From Jiangella alba (GTDB lineage Bacteria; Actinomycetota; Actinomycetes; Jiangellales; Jiangellaceae), in contig NZ_FNUC01000004.1 of NCBI RefSeq assembly GCF_900106035.1, positions 1,612,001 to 1,676,000 on the forward strand: DNA of 64,000 bases. The letters are read 5' to 3'. How positions within the stretch are numbered: position 1 is the first letter of the stretch; every line of letters starts with the position of its first letter. Both the position numbers and the translations under genes were made by a program. Below the pieces are notes generated by a model. That model was not told where the DNA came from. It saw only the letters and a list, made by a program, of their open reading frames with translations, and did no database searches. Below, piece after piece: positions 8,789 through 19,338 of the stretch.

Positions 8789-8807
8789 CAAGGATAGGCA
8801 GGACTTC
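8789..8807 (+). promoter_or_regulatory. weak iron-box-like sequence before ferritin
   Basis: This 19-base site contains AGGATAGGC and matches roughly 12 of 19 positions of the actinobacterial IdeR/DmdR consensus TWAGGTWAGSCTWACCTWA, mostly in its left half. Ferritin genes of actinobacteria are known IdeR targets, so the position makes sense, but the match is poor. Confidence 0.22.
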
Positions 8808-8844
8808 GTGGAAATGTGCTCTGAGCTGCGTTAACGTCGGGCAC

Positions 8845-9357
8845 ATGAAGCTCAACGACACGCTTGCCAAGGCCTTCTCCGAGCAGATCACGCTGGAGCT
8901 CGAGTCGTCCATCGCCTACCTGCAGCTGGCCATCGCGCTCGAGGACGCCAACCTGCCGGGCATGGCGTCGTGGATGCGCATCCAGTCCGATGAGGAGCGC
9001 GTGCACGCGGCCAAGTTCACCCAGCACGTCACCGACCGCGGCAACCGTCCGCAGATCGGCGACATCGCCGCGCCGAAGGACCCCGGCACGGCGGTGGTCA
9101 CGGCGTTCGAGGCGTCGCTGGCGCACGAGCAGCGGGTGTCCGAGTCCATCCGGTCGCTGTACCGCCTGGCCGTCGCCGAGGGCGACATCGACAGCCTGCC
9201 GATGCTGAGCTGGTTCGTCGAGGAGCAGATCGAGGAGGAGTCCACGGTCTCCGAGATCCTCGGCCGCCTGCACCTCATCGGCGACGACGGCCCCGGCCTG
9301 CTGCGCCTCGACGCCGAGCTCGGCGCCCGCGCCCCCGGCGCCGACTCCGTCGAGTAG
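8845..9357 (+). CDS. ferritin
   Basis: A 170-residue non-haem ferritin that oxidises Fe(II) and stores the mineral in a 24-subunit cage in the cytosol. The ferroxidase ligands are in place: E18 with nearby Y25 in the first helix, E51-x-x-H54 in the second (DEERVHAAKF), and glutamates in the third and fourth helices (AHEQRVSESI; WFVEEQIEEE). Length matches the FtnA/BfrB group, and there is no haem methionine as in bacterioferritin. The ATG follows a promoter region with a palindrome and a weak iron-box-like sequence. It converges on the M14 peptidase gene across a shared hairpin. Confidence 0.95.
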   Translation: MKLNDTLAKAFSEQITLELESSIAYLQLAIALEDANLPGMASWMRIQSDEERVHAAKFTQHVTDRGNRPQIGDIAAPKDPGTAVVTAFEASLAHEQRVSESIRSLYRLAVAEGDIDSLPMLSWFVEEQIEEESTVSEILGRLHLIGDDGPGLLRLDAELGARAPGADSVE

Positions 9358-9366
9358 ACACGCGAA

Positions 9367-9402
9367 CCGCCCCGTGGCCCGGAACGCCGGACCACGGGGC
9401 GG
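9367..9402. terminator. bidirectional terminator-like hairpin between ferritin and M14 peptidase
   Basis: An 11-bp perfect stem (9367-9377 with 9392-9402) continues with a 4-bp inner stem CCGG/CCGG around AACG. It lies between two convergent genes. There is no T tract, as is common for terminators in this GC range. Confidence 0.7.
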
Positions 9403-9414
9403 GACGAGAACCGC

Positions 9415-12045
9415 CTAGCGGCCGGTCACCCGGGCCGCCAGCTCGGCCGCCGGCACGGTGCTGCCGGCGCCGTTGTAGAGCGCGTTGGACACGATCGTCC
9501 ACGTCGCCCGCGGCCAGCTGCGGAACGTGATGTCCGCAGCGGCGACGGTCGCCTCACCGGCGCCGACCGGCACCGTCACGACGTTCGCCAGCCCGGCCAG
9601 CGCGGCCTGGCCGTGCGCGTAGCCGCTGGCCAGCAGCTCACCGGAGGCCGGGTACGTCGACGCGACGGTGGCGCCGGCGCCGGCCGTCACCCGGTACGCC
9701 GGGCTGTTGTTGTACCAGACCGGCCAGTTCGCCGGCATGCCCCAGGTGGCCGGGGCGGCCGGGTCGAACTGCGCGTTGAGCAGCGTGCCCGGAGCGCTGA
9801 ACGCGGCCCGGTCGGCCGGCGTCGCGTTGGTGATCGGCAGCGCCAGCAGGTCGCGGGCCGTCTCCGCCGCCGACCCGACGGCGACGAGGTTGCCGCCGTC
9901 GCGCACCCACGTCGCCAGCGCCTGCCAGCCGGCCTCGCCGACGCCGCGGGCCCAGTGGAACTCCTCCGGGACCAGCGCCGGGTTGACCCCGGTGACGATG
10001 CGGGCCTTGGTGACGCCCGGCGCCACGAGGATGGTGTCGAACTGCGCCAGGTTCGCGTAGTCGTCGGCCTCGACCACCTCGTAGTTCAGCCCGTAGGTGT
10101 CGGCCAGCCACATCAGCCAGCCGCCGGGCATGTTGTTCGCGCCGCGGATCAGCCCGATCTTCGTGTCCGCCTTCAGCTGCAGCGCGTCGACGCCGGGCAC
10201 CTGCGGCGCCGTCGTCACCGGCAGCGCGGTGAGCTGCGACACCTCGGTCAGCGTGGCGCGTGCGGCCGCCGTCGCGGGGACGATCAGCGTGCCGGGCTCG
10301 TACGTGGTGCCGGTGGCCGTGAAGCCCGCCGCCGCCCGGAACACCGGGACGTCGTCCTCCTGCAGCCGGGCGATCGCGTGCGTCAGCCCGTACGTCGTCG
10401 GCCGCACCAGGTAGGCGCCGCCGGCCGGCGCGTTCGGCACCGCCGGCGCGGTGATGTCGCCGGCGGTGATCCGTTCGGTGCGGGCCACCCGCGCGCCGTC
10501 CACCGGCTGCACCGTGAGGCCCAGCAGCATGCCGAGATTGTCGGTGGTCTCGCTGTACGGCATGATCAGCGGGCAGTTGGCGCACTTGCGCGCCTGGTCC
10601 GGGTACTGGTCCACCTCGAGCACCTGGTCCACCCAGCTGCCCATCGGCTGCCGGCTCTGGATCAGCAGCGTGCCGGCCGGGTACGTCTGCCGGCCCACCC
10701 GCACCGTCGACAGCGCGCGGTCGACCTCGACGCCGGCGATGTCGAAGGTCTCGACCAGCTGCTTGACGGCGAACGGGTCACGCTGGCCGGCCGGGACGAG
10801 GTACGTCTCCGGTCCGCCGTCGGGCTCCATGTTCTTCCGGTTGACCTGGTAGAGGTTGTTGTACAGCCAGTCGTCGGCGTCCTTGGCCACGCTGTCGAGG
10901 CCGGTGTACATCGAGAGCTTCGCGTACTCGACGATCTGCTCGAGCGTCCACGTCTTCTCGGTGTACGGGTCGAACGTGCGCATGGTCCGGTCGCGAGCGC
11001 CGGGCGGGGTGCCGTCCGGGTTCGAGAACGGCAACGCGAGGTCGCGCACCGAGGCGATCTCGTGCAGGAACAGCGACGCGCCGCGGTGCGGGCCGGTGCC
11101 GAACACGTCGGCGTTCCAGAAGATGCCGTACGCGTCGTCGGTGCTGACGCCGGGCAGGCCGGCCTCAGCGGCGGCGTTGGCGATCTCGGCGCCCAGCGCG
11201 TTCGACGCGGAGATCGGGATCGAGTCGATGTTCGGGCCGAGCGGCTCGTCGAACGGCGGCACCCACATGCGCGGGCTGTTGCTGCCGGCCTGGTGCATGA
11301 AGTGCAGGATCACCGGCCGGTACTGCTGCTCCAGCCGGGTGCGGATGCGCGACTCCTCCTGCGTGAAGAAGATCCAGTCGCGGTTGTTGTCGTGCCCGAC
11401 GTACTTGTGGTAAAGGTCCGGATAGGTGCGCGCGTAGCTGGTGCCCTCGGTCTCGTTGAAGTAGTCGACGAGCAGGTGCTGGCCGTCCGGGTTGGCCGAC
11501 GGCACCACCAGGATCACCAGGTTGTCGAGGATGTTCTGGACGAACTCCGACCGCTCGGTCGACAACCGGTGGATCACGTCGACCAGCGCCGGCAGGTTGC
11601 CCACCTCGGTGGAGTGCAGCGTCGCTTCCAGGTAGTAGACCGGGACGCTCTGCTCGGCCAGCGTGCGGGCCTCGCTCTCGGTGAGGTCGGCGCGCGGGTC
11701 GGCCAGCCGCTCGTTCGCCGCCAGGATCTCGTCGATCCGGGCGAGGTTCGCCGCCGAGCTCACCCGCATGATCGGGTATTCGTTGCCCATCGTGGTGGTG
11801 CCGGCTACTTCGTACTCGACGCTGTCCGATTCTTCGGCGACCAGCTCGAAGTAGTCCTTGATCTGCTCGAAAGGCGCCAGCTTTCCGCTGGTTCCCATGG
11901 CGAATCCGAAGAATTCCGTGGGGGTGGGAATGTCATCAGCAGCGGCGTCCGCGGTGCTCGCTCCTCGCTCGCCTGGCACGACGACCAGCACAGTTGCGGC
12001 GAGGGCGGCTGCGGCCACACCCGTCAGAGCGCGCTTCATTGACAT
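9415..12045 (-). CDS. secreted M14-family zinc carboxypeptidase
   Basis: 876 residues. The start is ATG 12045, chosen because GGAGG lies seven bases upstream and an export signal follows (MSMKRALTGVAAAALAATVL, then Ala-rich to about residue 36). The M14 peptidase domain occupies about 45-420, with the zinc motif H144-S-T-E147 in LEATLHSTEVGN, then PSANPDGQ and the NNRDW segment. The long C-terminal half (about 430-876) includes a region resembling glutamine-amidotransferase-like or beta-sandwich extensions found on large actinobacterial M14 proteins. It probably degrades peptides outside the cell. A promoter-like TTGACC-N18-TAGGTT lies upstream. No lipobox or sorting signal was seen. Confidence 0.88.
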   Translation of the reverse strand: MSMKRALTGVAAAALAATVLVVVPGERGASTADAAADDIPTPTEFFGFAMGTSGKLAPFEQIKDYFELVAEESDSVEYEVAGTTTMGNEYPIMRVSSAANLARIDEILAANERLADPRADLTESEARTLAEQSVPVYYLEATLHSTEVGNLPALVDVIHRLSTERSEFVQNILDNLVILVVPSANPDGQHLLVDYFNETEGTSYARTYPDLYHKYVGHDNNRDWIFFTQEESRIRTRLEQQYRPVILHFMHQAGSNSPRMWVPPFDEPLGPNIDSIPISASNALGAEIANAAAEAGLPGVSTDDAYGIFWNADVFGTGPHRGASLFLHEIASVRDLALPFSNPDGTPPGARDRTMRTFDPYTEKTWTLEQIVEYAKLSMYTGLDSVAKDADDWLYNNLYQVNRKNMEPDGGPETYLVPAGQRDPFAVKQLVETFDIAGVEVDRALSTVRVGRQTYPAGTLLIQSRQPMGSWVDQVLEVDQYPDQARKCANCPLIMPYSETTDNLGMLLGLTVQPVDGARVARTERITAGDITAPAVPNAPAGGAYLVRPTTYGLTHAIARLQEDDVPVFRAAAGFTATGTTYEPGTLIVPATAAARATLTEVSQLTALPVTTAPQVPGVDALQLKADTKIGLIRGANNMPGGWLMWLADTYGLNYEVVEADDYANLAQFDTILVAPGVTKARIVTGVNPALVPEEFHWARGVGEAGWQALATWVRDGGNLVAVGSAAETARDLLALPITNATPADRAAFSAPGTLLNAQFDPAAPATWGMPANWPVWYNNSPAYRVTAGAGATVASTYPASGELLASGYAHGQAALAGLANVVTVPVGAGEATVAAADITFRSWPRATWTIVSNALYNGAGSTVPAAELAARVTGR

Positions 12046-12128
12046 CGTCGGGACCTCCGGTGGAATAGTGCCCGGCGACGCATCTTGTGCCCTGCTATCG
12101 CCGGACAAACTGATGTGGGGGTGCACGT

Positions 12129-12158
12129 AACCTAGCGACAGGAATCCCGAGGGGTCAA
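12129..12158 (-). promoter_or_regulatory. promoter-like hexamers of the M14 peptidase gene
   Basis: On the minus strand TTGACC (12158-12153) is separated by 18 bases from TAGGTT (12134-12129), about 85 bases before the start codon. The surrounding 12050-12215 is visibly richer in A/T than its neighbourhood, as expected of a promoter. Confidence 0.5.
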
Positions 12159-12362
12159 TGCTCGTGTTGCGGGCCAAGATTCTATTGACGCTGCAATAAC
12201 GAACCGGTAAATTGGGGCTGTTTTGCGGCGCCTTTACCGTCGGTTCGGCCGGCCGTCGGCCCACGTCTCCGGCCGGGCGGGGAAACCGCTTGCCGCACCG
12301 AAGCGGCCGTTCGCCGCAGCACGGCTGGTGGCCGGTGCGGAGGGCGACATACCGTCACGAGT

Positions 12363-12394
12363 GCCGCGCCCGGTCACCCCCTGCCGGGCGCGGC
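12363..12394 (+). other. 5' leader hairpin before the SGNH esterase
   Basis: A perfect 11-bp stem GCCGCGCCCGG / CCGGGCGCGGC (12363-12373, 12384-12394) has a 10-base loop and ends about 10 bases before the GAGGAGA ribosome binding site. Upstream (12230-12362) I see no gene. It might influence translation or mark an attenuator. Confidence 0.45.
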
Positions 12395-12415
12395 CGACAC
12401 GACGAGGAGACGCCG

Positions 12416-13723
12416 ATGCCGCTGTCCCGTTCGCTGCCGACCTCCCTTCGACGCTGGGCCGCACCGCTGGCCGCAGCAGCCGCGGGCGCCGCGCTCATCG
12501 CGGGCGCCGCCACCGCCGCACCTGCCACCGACGCCCCACCGGCGCCACCGAATCACGCGGCCCCGGTCGCCACGTCCGCGGCCGGCGACTGGGTCGGCAC
12601 CTGGTCCACCGCCGTCGCCCGCCCGCAGAACGGCCAGGCGCTGGCCGGGTTCACCGACACCACGCTGCGCCAGCGGATGCACGTCTCCGTCGGCGGCTCG
12701 CAGGTCCGGCTCCGGCTCACCAACGTGTACGGCACCCAGCCGCTGGTCGTGGGTGCGGCGACGCTCGCGCTGCCGGGCGCCGGCCCGGGCGACGTCGACG
12801 CGGCGACGGTGAGCGCGGTGACCTTCTCCGGCGACGCCGGCGTCACGATCCCGGCCGGCGCCGAGCTGGTCTCGGACCCCGTCGCGCTGCGCATCGCCGA
12901 CGACAGCGACGTCCTGGTGAGCCTCTACGTGCCCGGCCCGACCGGTCCCGCGACGTACCACTCGGCGGCACACTCGACCGGCTGGGTCGCGACCGGCGAC
13001 CAGGCCACCGCGCCGTCGGGGTCGTCGTTCCCGCAGACGACGACGTCGTTCTGGTTCCTCGACGGCCTCGACGTCCGGGGCGCGACGTCCGGCGCGGTGG
13101 TGTTCCTGGGCGACTCCATCACCGACGGCAGCGGCTCGACCCGCGACGCCAACCACCGGTGGCCCGACTACCTGGCCGACCGCATGCTCCAGCAGCCGCG
13201 GCCGCACCGCTTCGGCATCCTGAACGCCGGCATCGGCGGCAACCGCCTGCTGCTGCACGCCAACAGCCCCGGGCAGGGCGACAACGCGCTGGCCCGGTTC
13301 GACCGCGACGTGCTGACGCAGACCGGCGCCGGCACCGTGGTGGTGTTCGAGGGCGTCAACGACATCCAGCAGCCGAACTCGCAGTACGACCCCGAGAAGC
13401 TGATCGCTGCGTACGAGCAGATCATCCAGCGCGCCCACGACCAGGGCATGCGGGCGGTCGGCGCGACCATCGGGCCGTTCCAGGGCTGGGGCACGTGGAC
13501 GCCGGAACGCGAGGCCGTGCGGGCGGCGGTGAACGAGTGGATCCGCGAGTCCGGCGCGTTCGACGCGGTCATCGACTTCGACGCCGTCCTGCGCGATCCG
13601 GACGAGCCGCTGCGCATGCGCGCCGAGTACGACTCCGGCGACCACCTGCACCCCGGCGACGCCGGGTACGCGGCGATGGCCGACGCGGTGGACCTCGGCG
13701 TCCTATCGCCGCGGCGACGGTGA
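12416..13723 (+). CDS. secreted SGNH/GDSL-family esterase
   Basis: 435 residues from ATG 12416, with GAGGAGA six bases upstream. A signal peptide (about 1-36, twin arginine RRWAAPLAAAAAG) is followed by an N-terminal beta domain (about 50-220) and an SGNH hydrolase domain (about 225-430). Block I is FLGDSITDG with nucleophile S234; block III is GGNRLL; the catalytic pair is D409-H-L-H412. Family members deacylate esters on sugars, pectin or lipids. The RR pair suggests Tat export, but the motif is not a full Tat consensus. Its 3' end overlaps that of the convergent DUF418-like gene by 21 bases. Confidence 0.9.
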   Translation: MPLSRSLPTSLRRWAAPLAAAAAGAALIAGAATAAPATDAPPAPPNHAAPVATSAAGDWVGTWSTAVARPQNGQALAGFTDTTLRQRMHVSVGGSQVRLRLTNVYGTQPLVVGAATLALPGAGPGDVDAATVSAVTFSGDAGVTIPAGAELVSDPVALRIADDSDVLVSLYVPGPTGPATYHSAAHSTGWVATGDQATAPSGSSFPQTTTSFWFLDGLDVRGATSGAVVFLGDSITDGSGSTRDANHRWPDYLADRMLQQPRPHRFGILNAGIGGNRLLLHANSPGQGDNALARFDRDVLTQTGAGTVVVFEGVNDIQQPNSQYDPEKLIAAYEQIIQRAHDQGMRAVGATIGPFQGWGTWTPEREAVRAAVNEWIRESGAFDAVIDFDAVLRDPDEPLRMRAEYDSGDHLHPGDAGYAAMADAVDLGVLSPRRR

Positions 13724-14890
13724 CAGCACGGCCTCCCGCCCGGCCCGGCCCAGCCCCGCCGCGACCGCCTCCAGCGGCCCGCGTCCGATGAACGCACGCC
13801 ACGGCATGGCGATGGCGAACGCGATCGCCACGTGGATCAGGTAGGTCGAGAGGTCGTGGCCCTGGACCGGGCCGGACAGCAGCACGACGTGCAGGGTGTA
13901 GAGGGTGAACGTCATGCCGCCGATGGCCGCCAGCGGCCACACCAGCGGCCGGGCTCGCGGCGCGATCAGCAGCATCAGCCCGAGCACGGCCGCGCTGGTG
14001 CCGATGGTGTGCAGCAGGTCGAACGGCGTCGCTGAGTGCGGTGACGCGGCGACCAGCCACCACCAGCTGGTCGCGGGCGTGGTGCCGTAGAAGGAGGTGT
14101 GGTTGACCACGTCGGTGAAGTCGAACGGGCTGGCCGGGTGCCCGCCCAGCCCGGCGGTCACCAGGTGCTCCAGCCCGCCGTTGTCGAGCAGGACGGCCGA
14201 CGTCACCCAGGCGGCCACCGCGAGCGCGGCGCCGCCGGCCAGCAGCGCCGTCGCGACCCGAGTCGACGACAGCGCCAGCCGGCCGATGCCCAGCCCGACC
14301 AGCACGTACGCCAGCCACGGGAACACCGGGTAGTAGCCGCTGACCAGCAGCTCGCGCAGGAGATCGCCGGGCTGCTGGAGCGAATCGAACGTGGGGACGT
14401 CGTACGACGCCGGCGGCCGGTCGATGCGCCACTGGTGGTTCAGCAACGGCGCGCCGACGGCCCACAGCAGGCCGAGCGGCAGCAGCACCCGCGGCCCGAG
14501 CCCGAGGAACGGGATGGCCAGCAGGAACAGCACGCCGTAGTAGGCGAGGATGACGGCGACGCCGGACGGGAAGGCGCCCAGGCAGAGGCCGACCAGGAAG
14601 ATGACGAGCGCCCGCAGTGCCACACCGACGCTCGCCGCGGCCAGTGGCCGGCCCCGCGGCGGCGTGCGCCCGCCGGTCGCCAGCGCCAGCCCGACCCCGG
14701 CCAGCACCGCGAACAGCGCCGACGACCGTCCGCTGGCGATCAGCCGCGACGCGGTCAGGCCGCCGTCCTCGCCGACGGCCGGGAGGATGTGCACCGACAT
14801 CATGCCCAGGAGGGCGATGCCGCGGGCGGCGTCGACGCCGAGCAGGCGGCTGCGGACGGCGACCGGCCGGGCGTCCTCCTGAACGGCCAT
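13703..14890 (-). CDS. DUF418/heparan-acetyltransferase-like integral membrane protein
   Basis: 395 residues with about ten hydrophobic segments. The N-terminal RLLGVDAARGIALLGMMSVH is the hallmark of the DUF418/DUF1624 acyltransferase-like superfamily, whose members resemble heparan-alpha-glucosaminide N-acetyltransferase. There is no soluble catalytic domain. It may transfer acyl groups across the membrane, but no substrate can be assigned. The gene converges on the SGNH esterase with a 21-base overlap, so the two mRNAs could interfere. The 42-residue membrane protein gene lies immediately upstream on the same strand, four bases away, so the two are probably one transcript. Confidence 0.85.
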   Translation of the reverse strand: MAVQEDARPVAVRSRLLGVDAARGIALLGMMSVHILPAVGEDGGLTASRLIASGRSSALFAVLAGVGLALATGGRTPPRGRPLAAASVGVALRALVIFLVGLCLGAFPSGVAVILAYYGVLFLLAIPFLGLGPRVLLPLGLLWAVGAPLLNHQWRIDRPPASYDVPTFDSLQQPGDLLRELLVSGYYPVFPWLAYVLVGLGIGRLALSSTRVATALLAGGAALAVAAWVTSAVLLDNGGLEHLVTAGLGGHPASPFDFTDVVNHTSFYGTTPATSWWWLVAASPHSATPFDLLHTIGTSAAVLGLMLLIAPRARPLVWPLAAIGGMTFTLYTLHVVLLSGPVQGHDLSTYLIHVAIAFAIAMPWRAFIGRGPLEAVAAGLGRAGREAVLSPSPRR

Positions 14891-14894
14891 GCGG

Positions 14895-15023
14895 CTAGAA
14901 GATCAGTGCGGCGAGGAACGGCGCCACGCCTGCGACCAGGCAGAGGATGAGGACCGCGGCCACGATCTTCTTGCGCACGTCGGGACGGCGGGGTGCGTCG
15001 TCGTCCTGGAACTCCGGGAACAT
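14895..15023 (-). CDS. 42-residue single-pass membrane protein
   Basis: ATG 15023 gives 42 residues: a charged N-terminus (MFPEFQDDDAPRRPDVRKK) and one hydrophobic helix (about 20-42) ending at the C-terminus. Charge arrangement predicts N-in. Longer in-frame starts up to 15131 would run through the HAIR operators of dnaK and were rejected. It is four bases upstream of the DUF418-like gene and divergent from dnaK, so it could fall under HspR control. Function is unknown. Confidence 0.65.
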   Translation of the reverse strand: MFPEFQDDDAPRRPDVRKKIVAAVLILCLVAGVAPFLAALIF

Positions 15024-15094
15024 GGCGGTCAGCGTACGCGCAGAAACTGAGGGAATCCTCAGAGCGGTTCGCTCGTTGTGCCGTATGTCAGAAG

Positions 15095-15113
15095 TTGAGC
15101 CAACGTGGCTCAA
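15095..15113. promoter_or_regulatory. HAIR operator 1 (HspR site) before dnaK
   Basis: TTGAGC-N7-GCTCAA matches the HAIR pattern CTTGAGT-N7-ACTCAAG with a perfect 6-bp inverted repeat and the required 7-base spacer. HspR with DnaK represses at such sites under non-stress conditions. Confidence 0.9.
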
Positions 15114-15122
15114 GGTTGTAGG

Positions 15123-15141
15123 TTGAGCCATACTGACTCAA
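15123..15141. promoter_or_regulatory. HAIR operator 2 (HspR site) before dnaK
   Basis: TTGAGC-N7-ACTCAA is a second HAIR element, 28 bases from the first. It lies 32 bases before the dnaK start and is followed by the ribosome binding site GGAGGT at about 15161. Tandem HAIR sites before dnaK are known from Streptomyces. Confidence 0.88.
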
Positions 15142-15173
15142 CACTGCTGAGGAACACACTGGAGGTATCTGCC

Positions 15174-17053
<1,880 letters not shown>

Positions 17054-17057
<4 letters not shown>

Positions 17058-17731
17058 CCGATGCGCAGCGGCCCGCGGGGCCGGGCGACGACCCCGAAGA
17101 GCTGAAGCCCGTCATCCGCGACCGGCGCCGCATCGATCCCGAGACCGGTGAGCGTCGTGCCGACGACGCCGCCGGTCCGGACGCGGGGGCCGCGGCTCCC
17201 GCGTCCGCCGCGTCCGACGCCGCGGCGGCGGCGGGCAGCGAAGAGCTGGCCGCCGCCAAGGCCGAGGCGGCCGAGCGGCTCGACGACCTCCGGCGGCTGC
17301 AGGCCGAGTACGTCAACTACCGCCGCCGGGTCGAGCGCGACCGCGAGGCCAACCGCGAGGCGGCCAAGGCCGAGGTGCTGGCCGAGCTGCTCGGCGTGCT
17401 CGACGACATCGGCCGGGCCCGCGAGCACGGCGACCTCAACGGCGGGTTCCGGTCGGTCGGCGAGGCGCTCGAGGCGGTCACGGCGAAGGCCGGCCTGGTC
17501 CGATACGGCGAGCCCGGCGACGCCTTCGACCCGATGATCCACGAGGCGCTCATGCACGGCTACTCCGACGACGTCGAGGTGCCCACCTGCACGCAGATCC
17601 TGCAGCCCGGCTACCGCATCGGCGAACGGATCATCCGGCCGGCGCGGGTCGCGGTGGCCGAGCCGACCGAGGCACTGCCGGCGGCACCCGCCGAGGACGA
17701 CTCGGCGGAGAATAAGGACGACCAGAACTGA
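17054..17731 (+). CDS. grpE: nucleotide exchange factor GrpE
   Basis: 225 residues, GTG start overlapping the dnaK stop (GTGA). A disordered N-terminus and an Ala-rich region lead into a long coiled coil (about 60-115, [23 protein letters not shown]), then the conserved GrpE beta domain with [17 protein letters not shown] and [19 protein letters not shown]. It releases ADP from DnaK. Longer than E. coli GrpE (197), because of the N- and C-terminal tails that are usual in actinobacteria. Confidence 0.98.
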
Positions 17732-17762
17732 CGTTCAGTCAACGGAGAGGAGGGGGGAGCCC

Positions 17763-18911
17763 GTGAGCACCAAGGACTGGATCGAGAAGGACTACTACAA
17801 GATCCTCGGCGTCGAGAAGGACGCCGACGCGGCCACGGTCAAGAAGGCCTACCGCACCCTTGCTCGCGAGCTCCACCCCGACCGCAACAAGGACGACAAG
17901 GCGGCGGAAGAGCGCTTCAAGGACGTTTCCGAGGCGTACTCCGTGCTGTCCGATCCCGCCAAGCGCAAGCAGTACGACGAAGCGCGCACGCTGTTCGGCA
18001 GCGGCATCCGCACACCGGCCGGCGGGGGCGGCGGGTCGTTCAACTTCGACCTCGGCGACCTGTTCTCCGGCGGCGGCAACGGCGGCATCGGTGACGTGTT
18101 CGGCGGCATCTTCGGCCAGCGCAACCGGCCGCGGAGCACCGGCGCGCGCCGCGGCGCCGACGTCGAGCGCGAGGTCACCGTCACGTTCAGCGAGGCGGTC
18201 GAGGGCAAGACCATCCCGCTGAAGCTGACCAGCTCGTCGGCGTGTTCGGCCTGTGCCGGCACCGGCGCGCGGGCCGGCACCGTCCCGCGGGTCTGCCCCA
18301 CGTGCTCGGGCACCGGCTTCACCAGCACCGACTCCGGCGGGTTCGGCATGGCCGAGCCGTGCAAGGACTGCCGGGGCCGTGGCCTGGTGGTCGACGACCC
18401 CTGCCCGGTGTGCGCCGGCTCCGGCCGCGGCACCACCAGCAAGGTCATGCACGTGCGCATCCCGGCCGGCGTGGTCGACGGCCAGCGCATCCGGCTGCGC
18501 GGCAAGGGCGTGCCGGGTGAGCGCGGCGGCCCGGCGGGCGACCTCTACGTCATCATCCACGTCGGCACGCACCCGGTGTTCGGGCGGCGCGGCGAGCACC
18601 TCACCGTCACCGTCCCGGTCACGTTCCCCGAGGCGGCGCTGGGCGCCGACATCAAGGTGCCCACGCTGGGCGGCAGCGCGGTCACGCTCAAGCTGCCGCC
18701 GGGCACGCCCAACGGCCGCACCTTCCGGGTGCGCGGCCGCGGCGCGCCCCGCAAGGACGGCACCCGCGGCGACCTCCTGGTCACCGTCGAGGTCACCGTG
18801 CCTCCGTCGCTCAAGGGCGACGCGAAGCACGCGCTCGAGGAGTTCCAGACGGCCACCTCGGGCGACGACGTCCGGGCCGAACTGATGGGCCTGGCGGCGA
18901 AGGAGGGATGA
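17763..18911 (+). CDS. dnaJ: Hsp40 co-chaperone DnaJ (type I)
   Basis: 382 residues, GTG 17763 preceded by GGAGAGGAGGGGGGAG. It has a J domain (9-75) with the HPD motif that stimulates DnaK ATPase, then a Gly/Phe-rich region (about 80-125). Four zinc-binding repeats follow (CSACAGTG, CPTCSGTG, CKDCRGRG, CPVCAGSG; about 160-225), then C-terminal substrate-binding domains I and II. All four zinc repeats are intact, so it is a type I (DnaJ1-like) protein. The hspR start overlaps its stop codon. Confidence 0.98.
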   Translation: MSTKDWIEKDYYKILGVEKDADAATVKKAYRTLARELHPDRNKDDKAAEERFKDVSEAYSVLSDPAKRKQYDEARTLFGSGIRTPAGGGGGSFNFDLGDLFSGGGNGGIGDVFGGIFGQRNRPRSTGARRGADVEREVTVTFSEAVEGKTIPLKLTSSSACSACAGTGARAGTVPRVCPTCSGTGFTSTDSGGFGMAEPCKDCRGRGLVVDDPCPVCAGSGRGTTSKVMHVRIPAGVVDGQRIRLRGKGVPGERGGPAGDLYVIIHVGTHPVFGRRGEHLTVTVPVTFPEAALGADIKVPTLGGSAVTLKLPPGTPNGRTFRVRGRGAPRKDGTRGDLLVTVEVTVPPSLKGDAKHALEEFQTATSGDDVRAELMGLAAKEG

Positions 18912-19330
18912 CCATGGAGGCCGGAGGACGGTTCATCGTGGCGCTGTCCGGCGCCGCGCGCCTGGTCAGCGACGACGAGCCGTTGTACGTCATCTCCGTG
19001 GCGGCCGAGATGGCCGGCATGCACCCGCAGACGCTGCGGCAGTACGACCGCCTCGGGCTGGTGTCGCCTCGGCGCACCCCCGGCGGCGGCCGTCGCTACT
19101 CGCTGCGCGAGGTCGAACTGCTGCGCGAGGTGCAGCGGCTGTCGCAGGAAGACGGCGTCAACCTCGTGGGCATCAAGCGCATCCTCGAGCTCGAGGCCGA
19201 GGTGCACACACTGCGTCAGCAGCTCGAGCTCATCACCGGCGCGGCCGAAGAGCCCGCCGACTACCTGCCGGTGCCGGCGTTCACGTCGGCGCTGGCGGTG
19301 TACCGATCGCGCTTCGTCGCGGGCGACTAG
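18908..19330 (+). CDS. hspR: MerR-family heat-shock repressor HspR
   Basis: 140 residues; ATG 18908 overlaps the dnaJ stop (ATGA), with a second ATG two codons later. A MerR-type winged helix-turn-helix (about 30-95; YVISVAAEMAGMHPQTLRQYDRLGLVSPRR) is followed by a coiled-coil dimerisation segment (about 98-120). HspR binds HAIR elements, with DnaK as co-repressor, and represses its own operon and clpB. Matching HAIR sites lie before dnaK (two) and before clpB (one) in this window. Confidence 0.97.
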   Translation: MTMEAGGRFIVALSGAARLVSDDEPLYVISVAAEMAGMHPQTLRQYDRLGLVSPRRTPGGGRRYSLREVELLREVQRLSQEDGVNLVGIKRILELEAEVHTLRQQLELITGAAEEPADYLPVPAFTSALAVYRSRFVAGD

Positions 19331-19338
19331 GACACCCT

